Shown: positions 45,107-54,260, counted from the first letter of the stretch. The stretch is DNA of 64,000 nt from JAZDRH01 sp047470865 (GCF_047470865.1 NZ_JAZDRH010000001.1:186001-250000), one strand, 5' to 3'. The notes: generated from the sequence alone by a model not told the origin. Made by a program: numbers and translations.

Positions 45107-48100
45107 ATGAAAATTAATCATCTAGCGATAAAAAAACTAGTTGTAATGATAGCACTTGCTAGTGGTTCATTGCATACCTACGCTAAACCAGCACAACAAA
45201 GTATTTACGAGCCTAGCCAACAACCATTAATGCTTCGTGAAAGTGTTGCGCCTAACGTTATATTTACATTAGACACCTCTGGATCAATGAGTGCCAAATA
45301 TGTTCCTGATGGTTTATCACCTAGAGGGTCTAAAATTTTAAAATTTGTAGAACACAACCCATTGGCATATGATCCTAACCCGCAAGTAACCTATGATATT
45401 CCTTGGTATGCTGAAAAAGAGGGCAAGGATGAAACGGCAACCTATAGATTTTACCAATATAATAATTTTTATGAGTATGACAAAAGAAATAATCTAAAAA
45501 TAAAAACAGACGGTTTTCGATCCAATACTACATCTATCGTATATGATGATGATTTAAGTTATGCAGTTAAAATACCTAACTGTAACAGCAAAAATGATAC
45601 AGATGAAAAATGCTATAAACTGGTAATGATTGATAAAAACAATCCGGATGAAGTGAAAAAATACGCTACTTGGTATGCCTTCTATCGGAATCGTATGCTC
45701 CTAACCAAATCAGCAGCTAACCTTGCTTTTATGAATCTACCACCCGAGACTCGTGTCACTTGGCAAGAACTATCTGGCTGTACTTTAGAAACCAGCTGCG
45801 GTGGCACACGGGTTGATAATTTTTTAAAGTTTACAGCTGAACATAAGTATAATTTCTATACTTGGTTAAACGATACTTACGCCCATACAGGTACACCACT
45901 TCATCGCTCTATGGAAAGAGCAGGAAAATTTTTTAGTAAAGATCTTGCTTATAAAGAAAGGCAAACTGAATTTACATGCCGCAATAACTACCATGTCATG
46001 ATGACTGATGGCGAATACACTGATGGAATTAGTTCTAGTATCAATAAAGTTAAACTTGAAGGTATAACTAACCGTACTTTTAGCTTGCCAGATGGCACTA
46101 CTTATACTGGGCAATCTCCTTTTGGTGGGGTTGATCCTAAAAATAGAAATAGCCTTGCTTATACTGCTTTATATTACTGGGCGACAGATTTATATAAAGG
46201 CGAAGATAATGTAGTGCCGTTTTATCAAGATGGTACAGATTACTGGAATCCAAAAAATGACCCTGCCACTTGGCAGCATATGACTAACTTTATTGTTGGC
46301 TTAGGCTTAACTAAAGGCTTAGACCCTAAAGGTTACAGTAATCCGCCTATTTGGGATCCAAGCAAAGCACGGCCTACCTATGAAAATATTGTAGGAAAAA
46401 CGTGGCCAGATAATAAAATTTTTAGCCTATGGCATGCAGCTATTGTTTCGCGAGGTGAGTTCTATAGTGCTGATAAAGCACAAGAAATCACACAAGCCTT
46501 CCAGCGCATCGTATCACGCATTGCAATGAAAACTACCTCAACAACCGCGCCAACTACAGTATCTTCTGTAATAGAGGGTGATGAGGCTCATGGGTTCAGC
46601 TTTGAAACAAGCTTCTCTTCTGTTAATGGCTGGTCTGGTAACTTACGTGCCTTTAAGGTAACTAATGGTTCAAGAGAAGCACTCTGGGGCGGACAGGGTG
46701 TTAGTGAGAAATTAAAAACTATTTCTCCAAATCAGCGAAAAATCATGATACAAAATCCTGTCACACGAAAAGGTGTTGTTGACTTCACTTGGTCTAATCT
46801 ACCTGAAGACTACAAAGCGTACTTAAATATCAGCCCTGATATTTTTGATCCCAACCTGCAAAAAGACGGGTTAGGTGAAAAACGAGTTAACTTTATTCGT
46901 GGTGACCAAACCTATGCAGACGGCAAAATATTTGCAGCCCGCGAACATTTATTGGGCGATATCCTTAACTCAAAACCTGTGGCTGTTAAAGATGCTCGTT
47001 ATCTAATTCGTAGTATCACTTGGAGTGCAGCAGAACAAGCTGAATACCGTGCATTCTATGAAGAAAAGAAAAAACGCCCTCGTTATATTTATGTTGGCGC
47101 TAACGATGGCATGCTGCATGCAATAAATGCTGAGACAGGCATAGAAACCTTTGCCTATATACCTAAAGCCGTTATTCCTTATTTAAATGAACTAACATCA
47201 GTTAACTATGGTGAGAAAAAACATAGATACTATGTAGATGGACAACTAACAGTAGCTGATGTGTACTCAAGTAATGGCTGGCGTACTATTTTAGTTGGTA
47301 CCTTAGGTGCTGGCGGTAAAGGTATTTTTGCACTAGATATTACAAACCCTACCAAAATTGAACTGTTGTGGGACTTAGATAGTGTTGACTTTGCGACAAC
47401 AACTGGACGTTTAGGTTACACCTATTCAGTGCCAAGCGTTGTACGCTTTAATGATGGCAAATGGAAAGTTGTTTTTGGCAATGGGCCAGCCTCAATTGAT
47501 GTGGCCTCAATTAAAGGCTATGCCAGCTTATTTGTCTTAGACGCTGAAACCGGAAAACTAGAGCGCGAATATCTGGCGCATCGGAAAAATGATAACGAAA
47601 TAAGCGAAAACGGGCTATCAACACCAAAAATTGTTTCCTTACAAGGTAATGGTATAGCTGATGTCGCTTACGCAGGTGACTTACAGGGTAACTTATGGCG
47701 CTTTGATTTAACTACAGACCCTAAAAAGACTCACAACCATACGCCTTTATTTAGAGCCATCTCTAAAGAAGATAGGAAAAATGTTGGTCAGTCAATTACT
47801 ACCGCACCATTAGTTGTACGCCACCCAACTCAACCTGGTTATATCGTAATTTTCGGTACTGGCCGCTACATTGCTGACGCAGATAAAAGCCCTGATATGG
47901 TTCAAGATATCTATGGCATTTGGGATCCACTCACTAAAGCTAAAGGTACTTACCCTGGTCGCATCTATCCTAAAGACTTAGCTGAGCAAGAAGTTATTCA
48001 AAATTCTCCTCAAAACAACAAGGAAGCGATCACCATTACACAAAATCCTGTGAATTGGGCCAGATGGCACAATAATCGCTACTATACTTCAAGCAAAGAA

Positions 48101-48466
48101 AAGCACAAAGGATGGCGCATTACATTAAATAAAACAGACCGTGAGATGGTTGTATATAACCCAATTAGTGTCGGTAAGGCTATTGTAGTGCAAACATTAT
48201 TACCCGACTCTAACTCTTGTGCGTCTGGTTTAGAAAGCCGCTTGTATGCATTTGACCCAGCAACAGGTAGTGCGCTGAAATACCCCATCTTCGTTAATAG
48301 CCCAGAGAAAGTTAATGGCCTTTATGTCAGCGGAACTCGTCATGATGGTACAGGTGGTCTTAACTTAAGCATGAGTGAAAAGGGGCCCGTTGTTTGTTCA
48401 GCCGAAGCATGCTTTGACTTAAATTTAGGTGAATCTGGTCGTCAAACTTGGAGAAAAGTAGAATGA
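45107..48466 (+). CDS. pilY1: Type IV pilus adhesin/biogenesis factor PilY1
   Basis: 1119 residues from ATG 45107, which follows AGGAAGGG; a longer frame from 45080 overlaps fimT. Signal peptide to about residue 26. The von Willebrand A domain has the MIDAS motif DTSGS (56-60) in VIFTLDTSGSMSA. The C-terminal beta-propeller carries YVGANDGMLHAINA and VAYAGDLQGNLWRFDL. The Ca-binding loop just before this (about 844-852), normally D-x-N-x-D-x3-D, reads S-L-Q-G-N-G-I-A-D, so only the last aspartate is kept. Works with the minor pilins at the pilus tip. Confidence 0.94.
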   Translation: MKINHLAIKKLVVMIALASGSLHTYAKPAQQSIYEPSQQPLMLRESVAPNVIFTLDTSGSMSAKYVPDGLSPRGSKILKFVEHNPLAYDPNPQVTYDIPWYAEKEGKDETATYRFYQYNNFYEYDKRNNLKIKTDGFRSNTTSIVYDDDLSYAVKIPNCNSKNDTDEKCYKLVMIDKNNPDEVKKYATWYAFYRNRMLLTKSAANLAFMNLPPETRVTWQELSGCTLETSCGGTRVDNFLKFTAEHKYNFYTWLNDTYAHTGTPLHRSMERAGKFFSKDLAYKERQTEFTCRNNYHVMMTDGEYTDGISSSINKVKLEGITNRTFSLPDGTTYTGQSPFGGVDPKNRNSLAYTALYYWATDLYKGEDNVVPFYQDGTDYWNPKNDPATWQHMTNFIVGLGLTKGLDPKGYSNPPIWDPSKARPTYENIVGKTWPDNKIFSLWHAAIVSRGEFYSADKAQEITQAFQRIVSRIAMKTTSTTAPTTVSSVIEGDEAHGFSFETSFSSVNGWSGNLRAFKVTNGSREALWGGQGVSEKLKTISPNQRKIMIQNPVTRKGVVDFTWSNLPEDYKAYLNISPDIFDPNLQKDGLGEKRVNFIRGDQTYADGKIFAAREHLLGDILNSKPVAVKDARYLIRSITWSAAEQAEYRAFYEEKKKRPRYIYVGANDGMLHAINAETGIETFAYIPKAVIPYLNELTSVNYGEKKHRYYVDGQLTVADVYSSNGWRTILVGTLGAGGKGIFALDITNPTKIELLWDLDSVDFATTTGRLGYTYSVPSVVRFNDGKWKVVFGNGPASIDVASIKGYASLFVLDAETGKLEREYLAHRKNDNEISENGLSTPKIVSLQGNGIADVAYAGDLQGNLWRFDLTTDPKKTHNHTPLFRAISKEDRKNVGQSITTAPLVVRHPTQPGYIVIFGTGRYIADADKSPDMVQDIYGIWDPLTKAKGTYPGRIYPKDLAEQEVIQNSPQNNKEAITITQNPVNWARWHNNRYYTSSKEKHKGWRITLNKTDREMVVYNPISVGKAIVVQTLLPDSNSCASGLESRLYAFDPATGSALKYPIFVNSPEKVNGLYVSGTRHDGTGGLNLSMSEKGPVVCSAEACFDLNLGESGRQTWRKVE

Positions 48467-48837
48467 TTACTTCTATCAAAAGCAAAATCTTGCTCAGTCT
48501 AGCTTTATCCTTCTGCGCTTTAGTTGGCCAGGCTTATGCCAGCGAGTTTGAAGTCGTAGGCACAGTCACCAAACTGGATATTGCAAAAAACCACTTAGAG
48601 TTATCGGGTGTAGAGTTTTTCTTACCTAACAAAGTCATTACAGAGCACCAAGAACAAATAAGTCAGTTAGCTATTGGTGACGATGTAGCTGTGTATGGGG
48701 CAAAACAGACAGGGCTAAAAACTATTTACTCCATAACCATTTATCCACGTTCACCTCAAATACGGGAAGCCAATTTAACTGATTATGAGTTAAATAAAGA
48801 GCAATATATCTTAGATATGGAAAACTCTATTAGGTAA
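48463..48837 (+). CDS. Putative PilY2-like secreted protein
   Basis: 124 residues from ATG 48463, overlapping the pilY1 stop in ATGA. Signal peptide MITSIKSKILLSLALSFCAL, cleaved near AYA|SE. The mature part is a small beta domain starting EFEVVGTVTKLDIAKNHLEL. Size, export and place after pilY1 match PilY2 of Pseudomonas, but sequence resemblance was judged by eye only. Confidence 0.65.
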   Translation: MITSIKSKILLSLALSFCALVGQAYASEFEVVGTVTKLDIAKNHLELSGVEFFLPNKVITEHQEQISQLAIGDDVAVYGAKQTGLKTIYSITIYPRSPQIREANLTDYELNKEQYILDMENSIR

Positions 48838-48842
48838 CCTCT

Positions 48843-49370
48843 ATGAAAACGAAAGGATTTAGTCTACTTGAGATATTGATAGCCATTATATTATTAGCTG
48901 TTAGCTTGCTAGGTCTATTAGTGATGCAATCAAGAAGTGTTGGTTACCTAGTAGAAAACAATAAATATAATGTAGCTATGGATCTTACAGGTGAGTATGT
49001 CGACTTGGTACGCTCATATAAAAACTTGGTCTATGAGAAAAGTATTCCTAACGCACTTTATTATCATGACCTAAAAGAGAAAACGCCATTTTGGGAAGAT
49101 GGTAAAATCAAGAAAGTAACTCAGGACTGTACGAGCACAACCCAAGCGAGCACAGAAGATGATATCGCCGTTAAGCTGGCTTGCTGGAATATCAAGGCAG
49201 AGGTGTCTGGAATAACAGACACCTCAATAAAAATAGTACCTAGCCGTAATATTATTAAAGTTACTTTATTCTGGGAATCTACAACAAACTCTAGTGGTAG
49301 CTATGACTGCTATTCAGAAGATACGAGCAACCCAGAAAAATGCTATTTCATAACGAGTGCTGAAATATGA
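48843..49370 (+). CDS. pilV: Minor pilin PilV
   Basis: 175 residues. Prepilin signal MKTKG|FSLLEILIAIILLAVSLLG with Glu5, GspI/PilV N-terminal type (LLGLLVMQSRS). Cysteines in the C-terminal half (DCTSTT, ACWN, YDCYSED, KCYF) suggest two disulfides. Start is six bases after the previous stop; its stop overlaps pilW. Confidence 0.9.
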   Translation: MKTKGFSLLEILIAIILLAVSLLGLLVMQSRSVGYLVENNKYNVAMDLTGEYVDLVRSYKNLVYEKSIPNALYYHDLKEKTPFWEDGKIKKVTQDCTSTTQASTEDDIAVKLACWNIKAEVSGITDTSIKIVPSRNIIKVTLFWESTTNSSGSYDCYSEDTSNPEKCYFITSAEI

Positions 49371-50224
49371 GAAAATATAGCCAGGGTATCAGCTTAATTG
49401 AGATAATGATTACACTACTATTAAGCTCATTCTTAATATTAGGCATTACACAGATTTATCTTAATTATAAGCGTAGTTATGCTTTCGAGCGCTCTGTTAT
49501 GCGTGTTAATGACACAGCTAACTTTGCGCAAACAACACTAAACCGCTGGATTTACAAAGCAGGCTTTAGACGCACTGTTGATGCATCAATGGAGAAATCT
49601 TTTCCCCAAGCCACATACGAGGGCAAAAAAGGTTCTAGTTTTAACTATACCTGTGACTTCGATGAACAAGCAGTAGCCACAAACTTACAGGGTGGTAACG
49701 GTTTTTGCATACGCTATCAAGCCTTATCCTCAGAAGAGCTAGATTGCTTAGGGGAGAAGGTAAAATTTGCAGAAAGTAGTGATTTGCCTTTTGCAGCGCC
49801 TTCGGCTAATGATCTAGTAGTACTGGCTTTTGAATACACTCAAGATGCCAACAAAAACCAGGGTAGTATTTGGTGTTCGAATCTAAACCCTAAAACAACA
49901 GTAGGTCGTATAGAAATACTCGACCATATAGCCGATGCAACACTAGAGTTTGGTTGGGCACAAAGTGTCGCTCATCAATATGATAAAAAAGTTGATATTT
50001 ATACACCGGTTAGCGAATGGAAAGGAAAACCCAACAACCTTGTACGTTCTATCCGCTACTCATTATTAGTGAGCAGTAAGGAAAATGTGGCTGATACAAA
50101 ATCTGAAGGTATTTTAAATCTATGGAAAGAACAAAAAAGCACAACCAAAGCACTAGAAAAAGATAAAAAACAAATCTACGAAATTGTTAATGCAACCTAT
50201 GTTCTAAGAGGAATAATGCCATGA
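49367..50224 (+). CDS. pilW: Minor pilin PilW
   Basis: 285 residues. Signal MRKYSQG|ISLIEIMITLLLSSFLILG, then the PilW pattern YLNYKRSYAFERSVMRVNDTANFAQTTLNRWIYKAGFR. Longest of the minor pilins, as expected. Four-base overlaps on both sides with pilV and pilX. Confidence 0.9.
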   Translation: MRKYSQGISLIEIMITLLLSSFLILGITQIYLNYKRSYAFERSVMRVNDTANFAQTTLNRWIYKAGFRRTVDASMEKSFPQATYEGKKGSSFNYTCDFDEQAVATNLQGGNGFCIRYQALSSEELDCLGEKVKFAESSDLPFAAPSANDLVVLAFEYTQDANKNQGSIWCSNLNPKTTVGRIEILDHIADATLEFGWAQSVAHQYDKKVDIYTPVSEWKGKPNNLVRSIRYSLLVSSKENVADTKSEGILNLWKEQKSTTKALEKDKKQIYEIVNATYVLRGIMP

Positions 50225-50781
50225 AATCAGAAAAAGGCAGCGTTTTACTTATTACCTTAGTCATTCTCATTATCTTAACAGTGTTAACGGTTGCAGGATT
50301 TAAAGATGTTTATTTGCAAAATAAAATAACAAATAACCGTTTAATTACTGAACAACTAAAAAACAGTGCTGACATTGCATTACGTGAAGGGGAAATGCGC
50401 TTATTTGGAAGTTTAAGAAATAGAGAAAAAATTGATGATCTCTTAGCGTCAAACTGTACTTCAAACTTTAATACTAAACTAGAGCTAAATATACCCTGTT
50501 TAGTTCCTGAATTTACCGACCCTGAACAACTAAAAAAATTCTATTTAAATCCCAATAGTGTTGATGTTATATGGCAAGCTGTAGAAAATAACGAAAATAC
50601 AATGAAAGCTTCTTTCAATTCATACTTGGTTTCATTTGAAAACAGCGGCAGTGTGGAATGGAGTGATCAATTAGAGGGGGCAGGAACCTACTATTATCTA
50701 GTCAATGGTAAAGCAGAGGAACGCGATCTCTATACAGTACAATCAATAGTTGCCAATTTTTTTGTTGGATTAAATAACTAA
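50221..50781 (+). CDS. pilX: Minor pilin PilX
   Basis: 186 residues. N-terminus MKSEKG|SVLLITLVILIILTVLTVAG matches PilX, which like GspK lacks Glu5 and is thought to cap the pilus tip. The DIALREGEMRLF segment (about 43-54) is typical of PilX. Overlaps pilW by four bases. Confidence 0.9.
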   Translation: MKSEKGSVLLITLVILIILTVLTVAGFKDVYLQNKITNNRLITEQLKNSADIALREGEMRLFGSLRNREKIDDLLASNCTSNFNTKLELNIPCLVPEFTDPEQLKKFYLNPNSVDVIWQAVENNENTMKASFNSYLVSFENSGSVEWSDQLEGAGTYYYLVNGKAEERDLYTVQSIVANFFVGLNN

Positions 50782-50801
50782 AGCTACATAAGGATATTGA
50801 A

Positions 50802-51191
50802 ATGAAAAAGGTAGCTGGCTTTACTTTAATTGAAATTATGGTAGTGGTCGTAATTCTTGCAGTTTTATCATCATTGGCTTATCCATCCTATAGTAATTAC
50901 CTAAAAAAAGGTTATAGATCAGAAGGGCGTTCTGCCTTGCTGGATATACAAGCCAAGCAAGAGCGCTATTATATGCAAAATTATAAATATACAGGGCTAG
51001 ATAAGCTAAATGTTACTGAAACCACAGAGAACAATAAATATAAAATAAGTATAGACTTAAGCAAAGATGAAAAAACATTTACTTTAACAGCAGAAAATTT
51101 ATTTGATGATACTGAGTGCGGCAGCTTCATATTAAATTCGCTCTCTGAAAAGAGCTATACAGGCGTTGGCGACCAAGCTACCTGCTGGTAA
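50802..51191 (+). CDS. pilE: Minor pilin PilE
   Basis: 129 residues. Signal MKKVAG|FTLIEIMVVVVILAVLSSLAYPSYSNYLKKGYRSEGRSAL, followed by QAKQERYYMQNYKYTGL, the PilE signature. Two cysteines near the C-terminus (DDTECGSF, TCW) form the D-region disulfide. Last gene of the operon. Confidence 0.93.
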   Translation: MKKVAGFTLIEIMVVVVILAVLSSLAYPSYSNYLKKGYRSEGRSALLDIQAKQERYYMQNYKYTGLDKLNVTETTENNKYKISIDLSKDEKTFTLTAENLFDDTECGSFILNSLSEKSYTGVGDQATCW

Positions 51192-51370
51192 TAAGGGGGG
51201 CTTAAAACTATCTTAAACATACTTAGCGTTTTTTGGTATTTTATCTACTTTGGTCAATAAAACGGCTGACACATGAACATATTATCTGATAGATTAAGCA
51301 TAATTTTGTTGGAAAAATAGCTCATCCTGCGTGCTAAAAATAGAAATAAGATAATTTCAGGACTAACTCA

Positions 51371-52120
51371 ATGACAATGAAAGCGCTGCCTTATTTGAGA
51401 GAAATCGAACTAAAAAAAAGAAAAATTACTGCTTATGATGACTATCCATTTAATATCCCTTCAATAAATAAAATAACCTCATTAAAATTTCATCCTAAAA
51501 TTACATTTTTTGTAGGTGAGAATGGTAGCGGAAAATCAACGCTACTAGAAGCAATAGCTGTTGCGCTAGGGCTTAACGCAGAGGGCGGAACAAAACAATC
51601 TCTCTTTTCAACAAAGAAATCTCACTCTGAATTAAATAAATATATTAAGACGGTCAGAAGTTTTAAATATCCTAAAGACTGGTTCTTTTTGCGAGCCGAA
51701 AGTTTCTACAACCTCGCAACCTTTATGGATAATACAGGTTATCACACTTCTTATTCAAACAAATCACTGCATGCGCAATCACATGGTGAGTCTTTTATGG
51801 CTACACTATTAGTAAAACTTAAAGGAAGGGGCTTATACTTAATGGATGAACCAGAAGCAGCCTTGTCCCCAACACGTCAATTAGCCGCACTGCAGGCCAT
51901 TCATAATTTAGTTAAAAATGACTCGCAATTTATTATTGCTACGCATTCACCCATATTGTTAGCTTATCCTGATGCCAAAATATATAGCTTTTCTGATACG
52001 GGTATAGAGCCCATTGAATATGAGGATACTGAACACTATGTCATTACTAAGAGTTTCCTCAATAGGCATGAGCAAATGCTAAAGCATCTTTTAGACGATG
52101 ATACGCAAGAAGAGGATTGA
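51371..52120 (+). CDS. AAA/ABC-type ATPase
   Basis: 249 residues. Walker A FVGENGSGKSTLLEAIAVALG (about 53-73), an ABC-signature-like SHGESFMATLL (about 138-148), Walker B LYLMDEPEAALSP (about 155-167) and a switch histidine ATHSPILLAYP (about 189-199). Resembles stand-alone AAA_15/21 ATPases of the RecF/OLD type without an attached nuclease domain. It lies directly left of the dif site. An ATG at 51377 is also possible. Confidence 0.8.
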   Translation: MTMKALPYLREIELKKRKITAYDDYPFNIPSINKITSLKFHPKITFFVGENGSGKSTLLEAIAVALGLNAEGGTKQSLFSTKKSHSELNKYIKTVRSFKYPKDWFFLRAESFYNLATFMDNTGYHTSYSNKSLHAQSHGESFMATLLVKLKGRGLYLMDEPEAALSPTRQLAALQAIHNLVKNDSQFIIATHSPILLAYPDAKIYSFSDTGIEPIEYEDTEHYVITKSFLNRHEQMLKHLLDDDTQEED

Positions 52121-52158
52121 GTAAGGCGCTAGAGGTAAGTAATTATAGTACAAGTGTA

Positions 52159-52186
52159 ATTTAACATAATATCTATTATGGCATAC
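52159..52186. other. dif: Chromosome dimer resolution site dif / left prophage junction (attL)
   Basis: 28 bp: XerD-type arm ATTTAACATAA (52159-52169), six-base centre TATCTA, XerC-type arm TTATGGCATAC (52176-52186). The first arm equals that of E. coli dif (read on the opposite strand), and the second keeps TTATG. The spacing 11-6-11 is exact. An inovirus element begins directly after it, as known for phages that use host XerCD. Confidence 0.85.
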
Positions 52187-52209
52187 ACGCTTTATTTTAA
52201 ATCCACGTC
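52173..52209. repeat. 37-bp direct repeat, left copy
   Basis: Matches 55309-55345 with a single mismatch (position 52188 versus 55324). It includes the XerC arm and 23 bases beyond it. Together the copies bound the inovirus element. Confidence 0.9.
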
Positions 52210-52245
52210 AATCATCACTAAAAACATGCACACAATCAATCGCTA

Positions 52246-52293
52246 TTCTTGTGTCCGATTTGTTCTCTACGTTCACAAAAGCGGACACAAGAA
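52246..52293. other. Perfect 12-bp inverted repeat downstream of zot
   Basis: TTCTTGTGTCCG (52246-52257) and CGGACACAAGAA (52282-52293) with a 24-base loop, just after the zot stop and 60 bp inside the element end. Candidate terminator for the zot operon, or phage ssDNA hairpin (packaging signal or attP stem). Confidence 0.7.
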
Positions 52294-52301
52294 ACGCTCT
52301 T

Positions 52302-53396
52302 TTAATTCATTGACACAGGCGTTTTATCATAAACGGTAGTCATAGCAGCACGACCACTAAATGCTGTAATGCGCTCACCGTCAACATCACAATAAATATC
52401 TATGCCACCGTCCATATACTTGCACATTGAAAACGGCACAAAACGAGTACGGCCAGCATCATTAACAAGCGCAACACGCTCATTTTTACCTTTAACATTA
52501 TCGCCCATAGCAACAAAGCCTGAAACGCGCCAAATAGAAGAAATTACAGGTTCGTTTTTGATAACTGGCTTAGTCTTTGGCTTTTCAACAGTCACAGGTT
52601 TAACAGATAAATCATCGCCTTTGAGAGCCGACAAAGCTGACTGATTTCTATCATCTACAACTTGAACAGACTCAGGTTCTGGCGCTGATGAAAAGAAACG
52701 AAGAACACCCCAAACACCAAAAAGTAAGAAAACAACAGACATAATGATAGATGCCCAGAGACTAAAGCTTCTGAGCACAGAAACGCGACCGTCTGCCGTA
52801 CTTTCATCGCCTACATTGCCCGTCTCAGATTTAGTAGCGCTTTTATAATAAGGAAAAATAGAATCCTTAAACCTACCAAAACTTTTACGTAGCAAAGCCG
52901 TTTTAGGAGGTCTATGCCCAGTAACAGCACCCGTGTAAATATCAACGCGATAATTACTTTTGCTTATCTTAGAGATCCGAAAAGTAGTCTCTATAAGCGC
53001 TCGCGCAAAACTTGAGATCTGACTTAAATCTTGCGTAACAAAAACAATGCGCATCGAGCGCCCTTTGTCATCTACTTTATGCCTATGCTCTGCTAATAAC
53101 TCCTTATCAGCAAAAGGCGCTTGATCGTCACGCAAACCTGCTGGCCACCGACGCCAAAGCTCATCCAGTACGAACACGCAGCCGTTTTCTGCAAACTGCG
53201 CAAGATCAGATGCTTCAAACCAGTCATTTGGCAACTGCCGAATATTGCCACCGAAGTCCATCAAAAGCGCATCAGCATCAAGCGGAATATTAGTAATAAC
53301 AAGCCTATCTTGCTTAAGACTTGGAATTATTACGTGCTCAACAACACCATAACTTTTACCGTGACCAGGCAACCCTGTATAAGCATGAATAGCCAT
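52302..53396 (-). CDS. zot: Zot-domain phage assembly ATPase (pI-like)
   Basis: 364 residues. Walker A TGLPGHGKSYG (7-17), Walker B CVFVLDELWRRWP (about 73-85), one transmembrane helix near ASIIMSVVFLLFGVWGVLRF (about 215-234), and a periplasmic C-terminus with a cysteine pair. This is the Zot/pI layout of filamentous phages, which drives virion extrusion through the inner membrane. Three bases after the pVI-like gene; both share the start context GGTGATTTATGG. Confidence 0.92.
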   Translation of the reverse strand: MAIHAYTGLPGHGKSYGVVEHVIIPSLKQDRLVITNIPLDADALLMDFGGNIRQLPNDWFEASDLAQFAENGCVFVLDELWRRWPAGLRDDQAPFADKELLAEHRHKVDDKGRSMRIVFVTQDLSQISSFARALIETTFRISKISKSNYRVDIYTGAVTGHRPPKTALLRKSFGRFKDSIFPYYKSATKSETGNVGDESTADGRVSVLRSFSLWASIIMSVVFLLFGVWGVLRFFSSAPEPESVQVVDDRNQSALSALKGDDLSVKPVTVEKPKTKPVIKNEPVISSIWRVSGFVAMGDNVKGKNERVALVNDAGRTRFVPFSMCKYMDGGIDIYCDVDGERITAFSGRAAMTTVYDKTPVSMN

Positions 53397-53399
53397 AAA

Positions 53400-53726
53400 T
53401 CACCCAATAAACGGAATGCGACGAAGAATAAAACGAAGCAAGTAAGCCGCAAGAATCACAGTGACACCAAAACCAATAGCGAAAGGTTCAGCAAAATAAG
53501 CGATATCACCTGAAATGTTAGAAAACGCACTACCAGCATCTTTGAAAAAATCAGGTACGGGAATAGCGTTAAAAAACTCGACAACACCATCCGCAAACTC
53601 TGAAAAAATCCACTCTGGCAACTCTTTAAAAAAATTAATAATTGACTCATAAGCTTCATTAAGCCAATCAAATATCTTGCCAAAAAACTCAGCTATAGCA
53701 TTAAAAAACTTGTTTAAAGCTTCCAT
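53400..53726 (-). CDS. pVI-like minor coat protein (DUF2523 type)
   Basis: 108 residues, Phe/Ile-rich amphipathic N-terminal helices (EALNKFFNAIAEFFGKIFDW) and a C-terminal membrane helix FAIGFGVTVILAAYLLRFIL. This is the composition and place (immediately before zot) of the pVI-like/DUF2523 proteins of inoviruses. Upstream structural genes expected on the same strand are absent. Confidence 0.8.
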   Translation of the reverse strand: MEALNKFFNAIAEFFGKIFDWLNEAYESIINFFKELPEWIFSEFADGVVEFFNAIPVPDFFKDAGSAFSNISGDIAYFAEPFAIGFGVTVILAAYLLRFILRRIPFIG

Positions 53727-53734
53727 AAATCACC

Positions 53735-53980
53735 TACGCAGACAAGAAAATACGAATACCTAAAAAAGACCAATCAGCAGATAAAATATTGATTTTCGCC
53801 CAAGTGCTAGATGTTACAACTGATGAGATACTCAAGGACGGAGAACAACCACTATCAAAAGACTTAGAGTTTACAATACGAAGAATTCAAGACCTCCCAT
53901 TAGAACAACAATTGGTAGCAAGAACAGCATTAAGAGGTTTGATACTAGGACTTGAACAAGACGCAATGAGAGCGCAATAA
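53735..53980 (+). pseudogene. C-terminal remnant of an XRE-type regulator
   Basis: Open frame reading IPKKDQSADKILIFAQVLDVTTDEIL, which matches the end of the HTH region and following linker of XRE repressors (SADKxxxIAxxLxVxxDELL), continuing to EQDAMRAQ and stop. The first HTH helices are missing and no ATG is present (only a TTG at 53789). Likely the broken phage repressor. Confidence 0.6.
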
Positions 53981-53992
53981 TCAGCTCCGCAA

Positions 53993-54053
53993 GAGTACTT
54001 ACTTTGTACTCAACTGCGTACACTCGTGGGGGTGTTACAGTTCCCCCACTTTT
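53993..54053. terminator. Two adjacent hairpins after the regulator remnant
   Basis: GAGTAC / GTACTC (53993-54011, loop 7) and GTGGGGG / CCCCCAC (54026-54049, loop 10), the second followed by TTTT. The second looks like a rho-independent terminator on the plus strand. Confidence 0.6.
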
Positions 54054-54086
54054 GCAAAATTTTAGCCGCTAAAAAAAAGTTGAGTT

Positions 54087-54260
54087 ATGGACGATTTAAG
54101 AGCAGAGCCAAGAGCACAAAAACATTACAAAAAAGAAAGGCGACTAGCTTATGAAATAGCACTAGGAATCTACATTGGCTTTATGGCCCTTGCATTAACG
54201 TCATCATTATTCTGGCTTGTCGTAATATCAATAATGGCTGGAAAGCTTAAGTTCGGCTGA
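54087..54260 (+). CDS. Small single-helix membrane protein in the phage element
   Basis: 57 residues, ATG to TGA, beginning MDDLRAEPRAQKHYKKERRL. A basic N-terminus is followed by one membrane helix (IYIGFMALALTSSLFWLVVI, about residues 29-48). The ribosome site is weak. It could be a phage coat-like or accessory peptide; no family recognised. Confidence 0.45.
   Translation: MDDLRAEPRAQKHYKKERRLAYEIALGIYIGFMALALTSSLFWLVVISIMAGKLKFG

Noticed and set aside
51371..52120. AAA ATPase as part of a two-gene defence system
   Set aside because: No partner nuclease or effector gene is adjacent; the neighbours are the pilin operon and dif.
53121..53513. Plus-strand open frame of 130 codons over zot
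   Set aside because: Antisense shadow of zot and the pVI-like gene, with a Lys/Asn/Thr-rich composition and no ribosome site.
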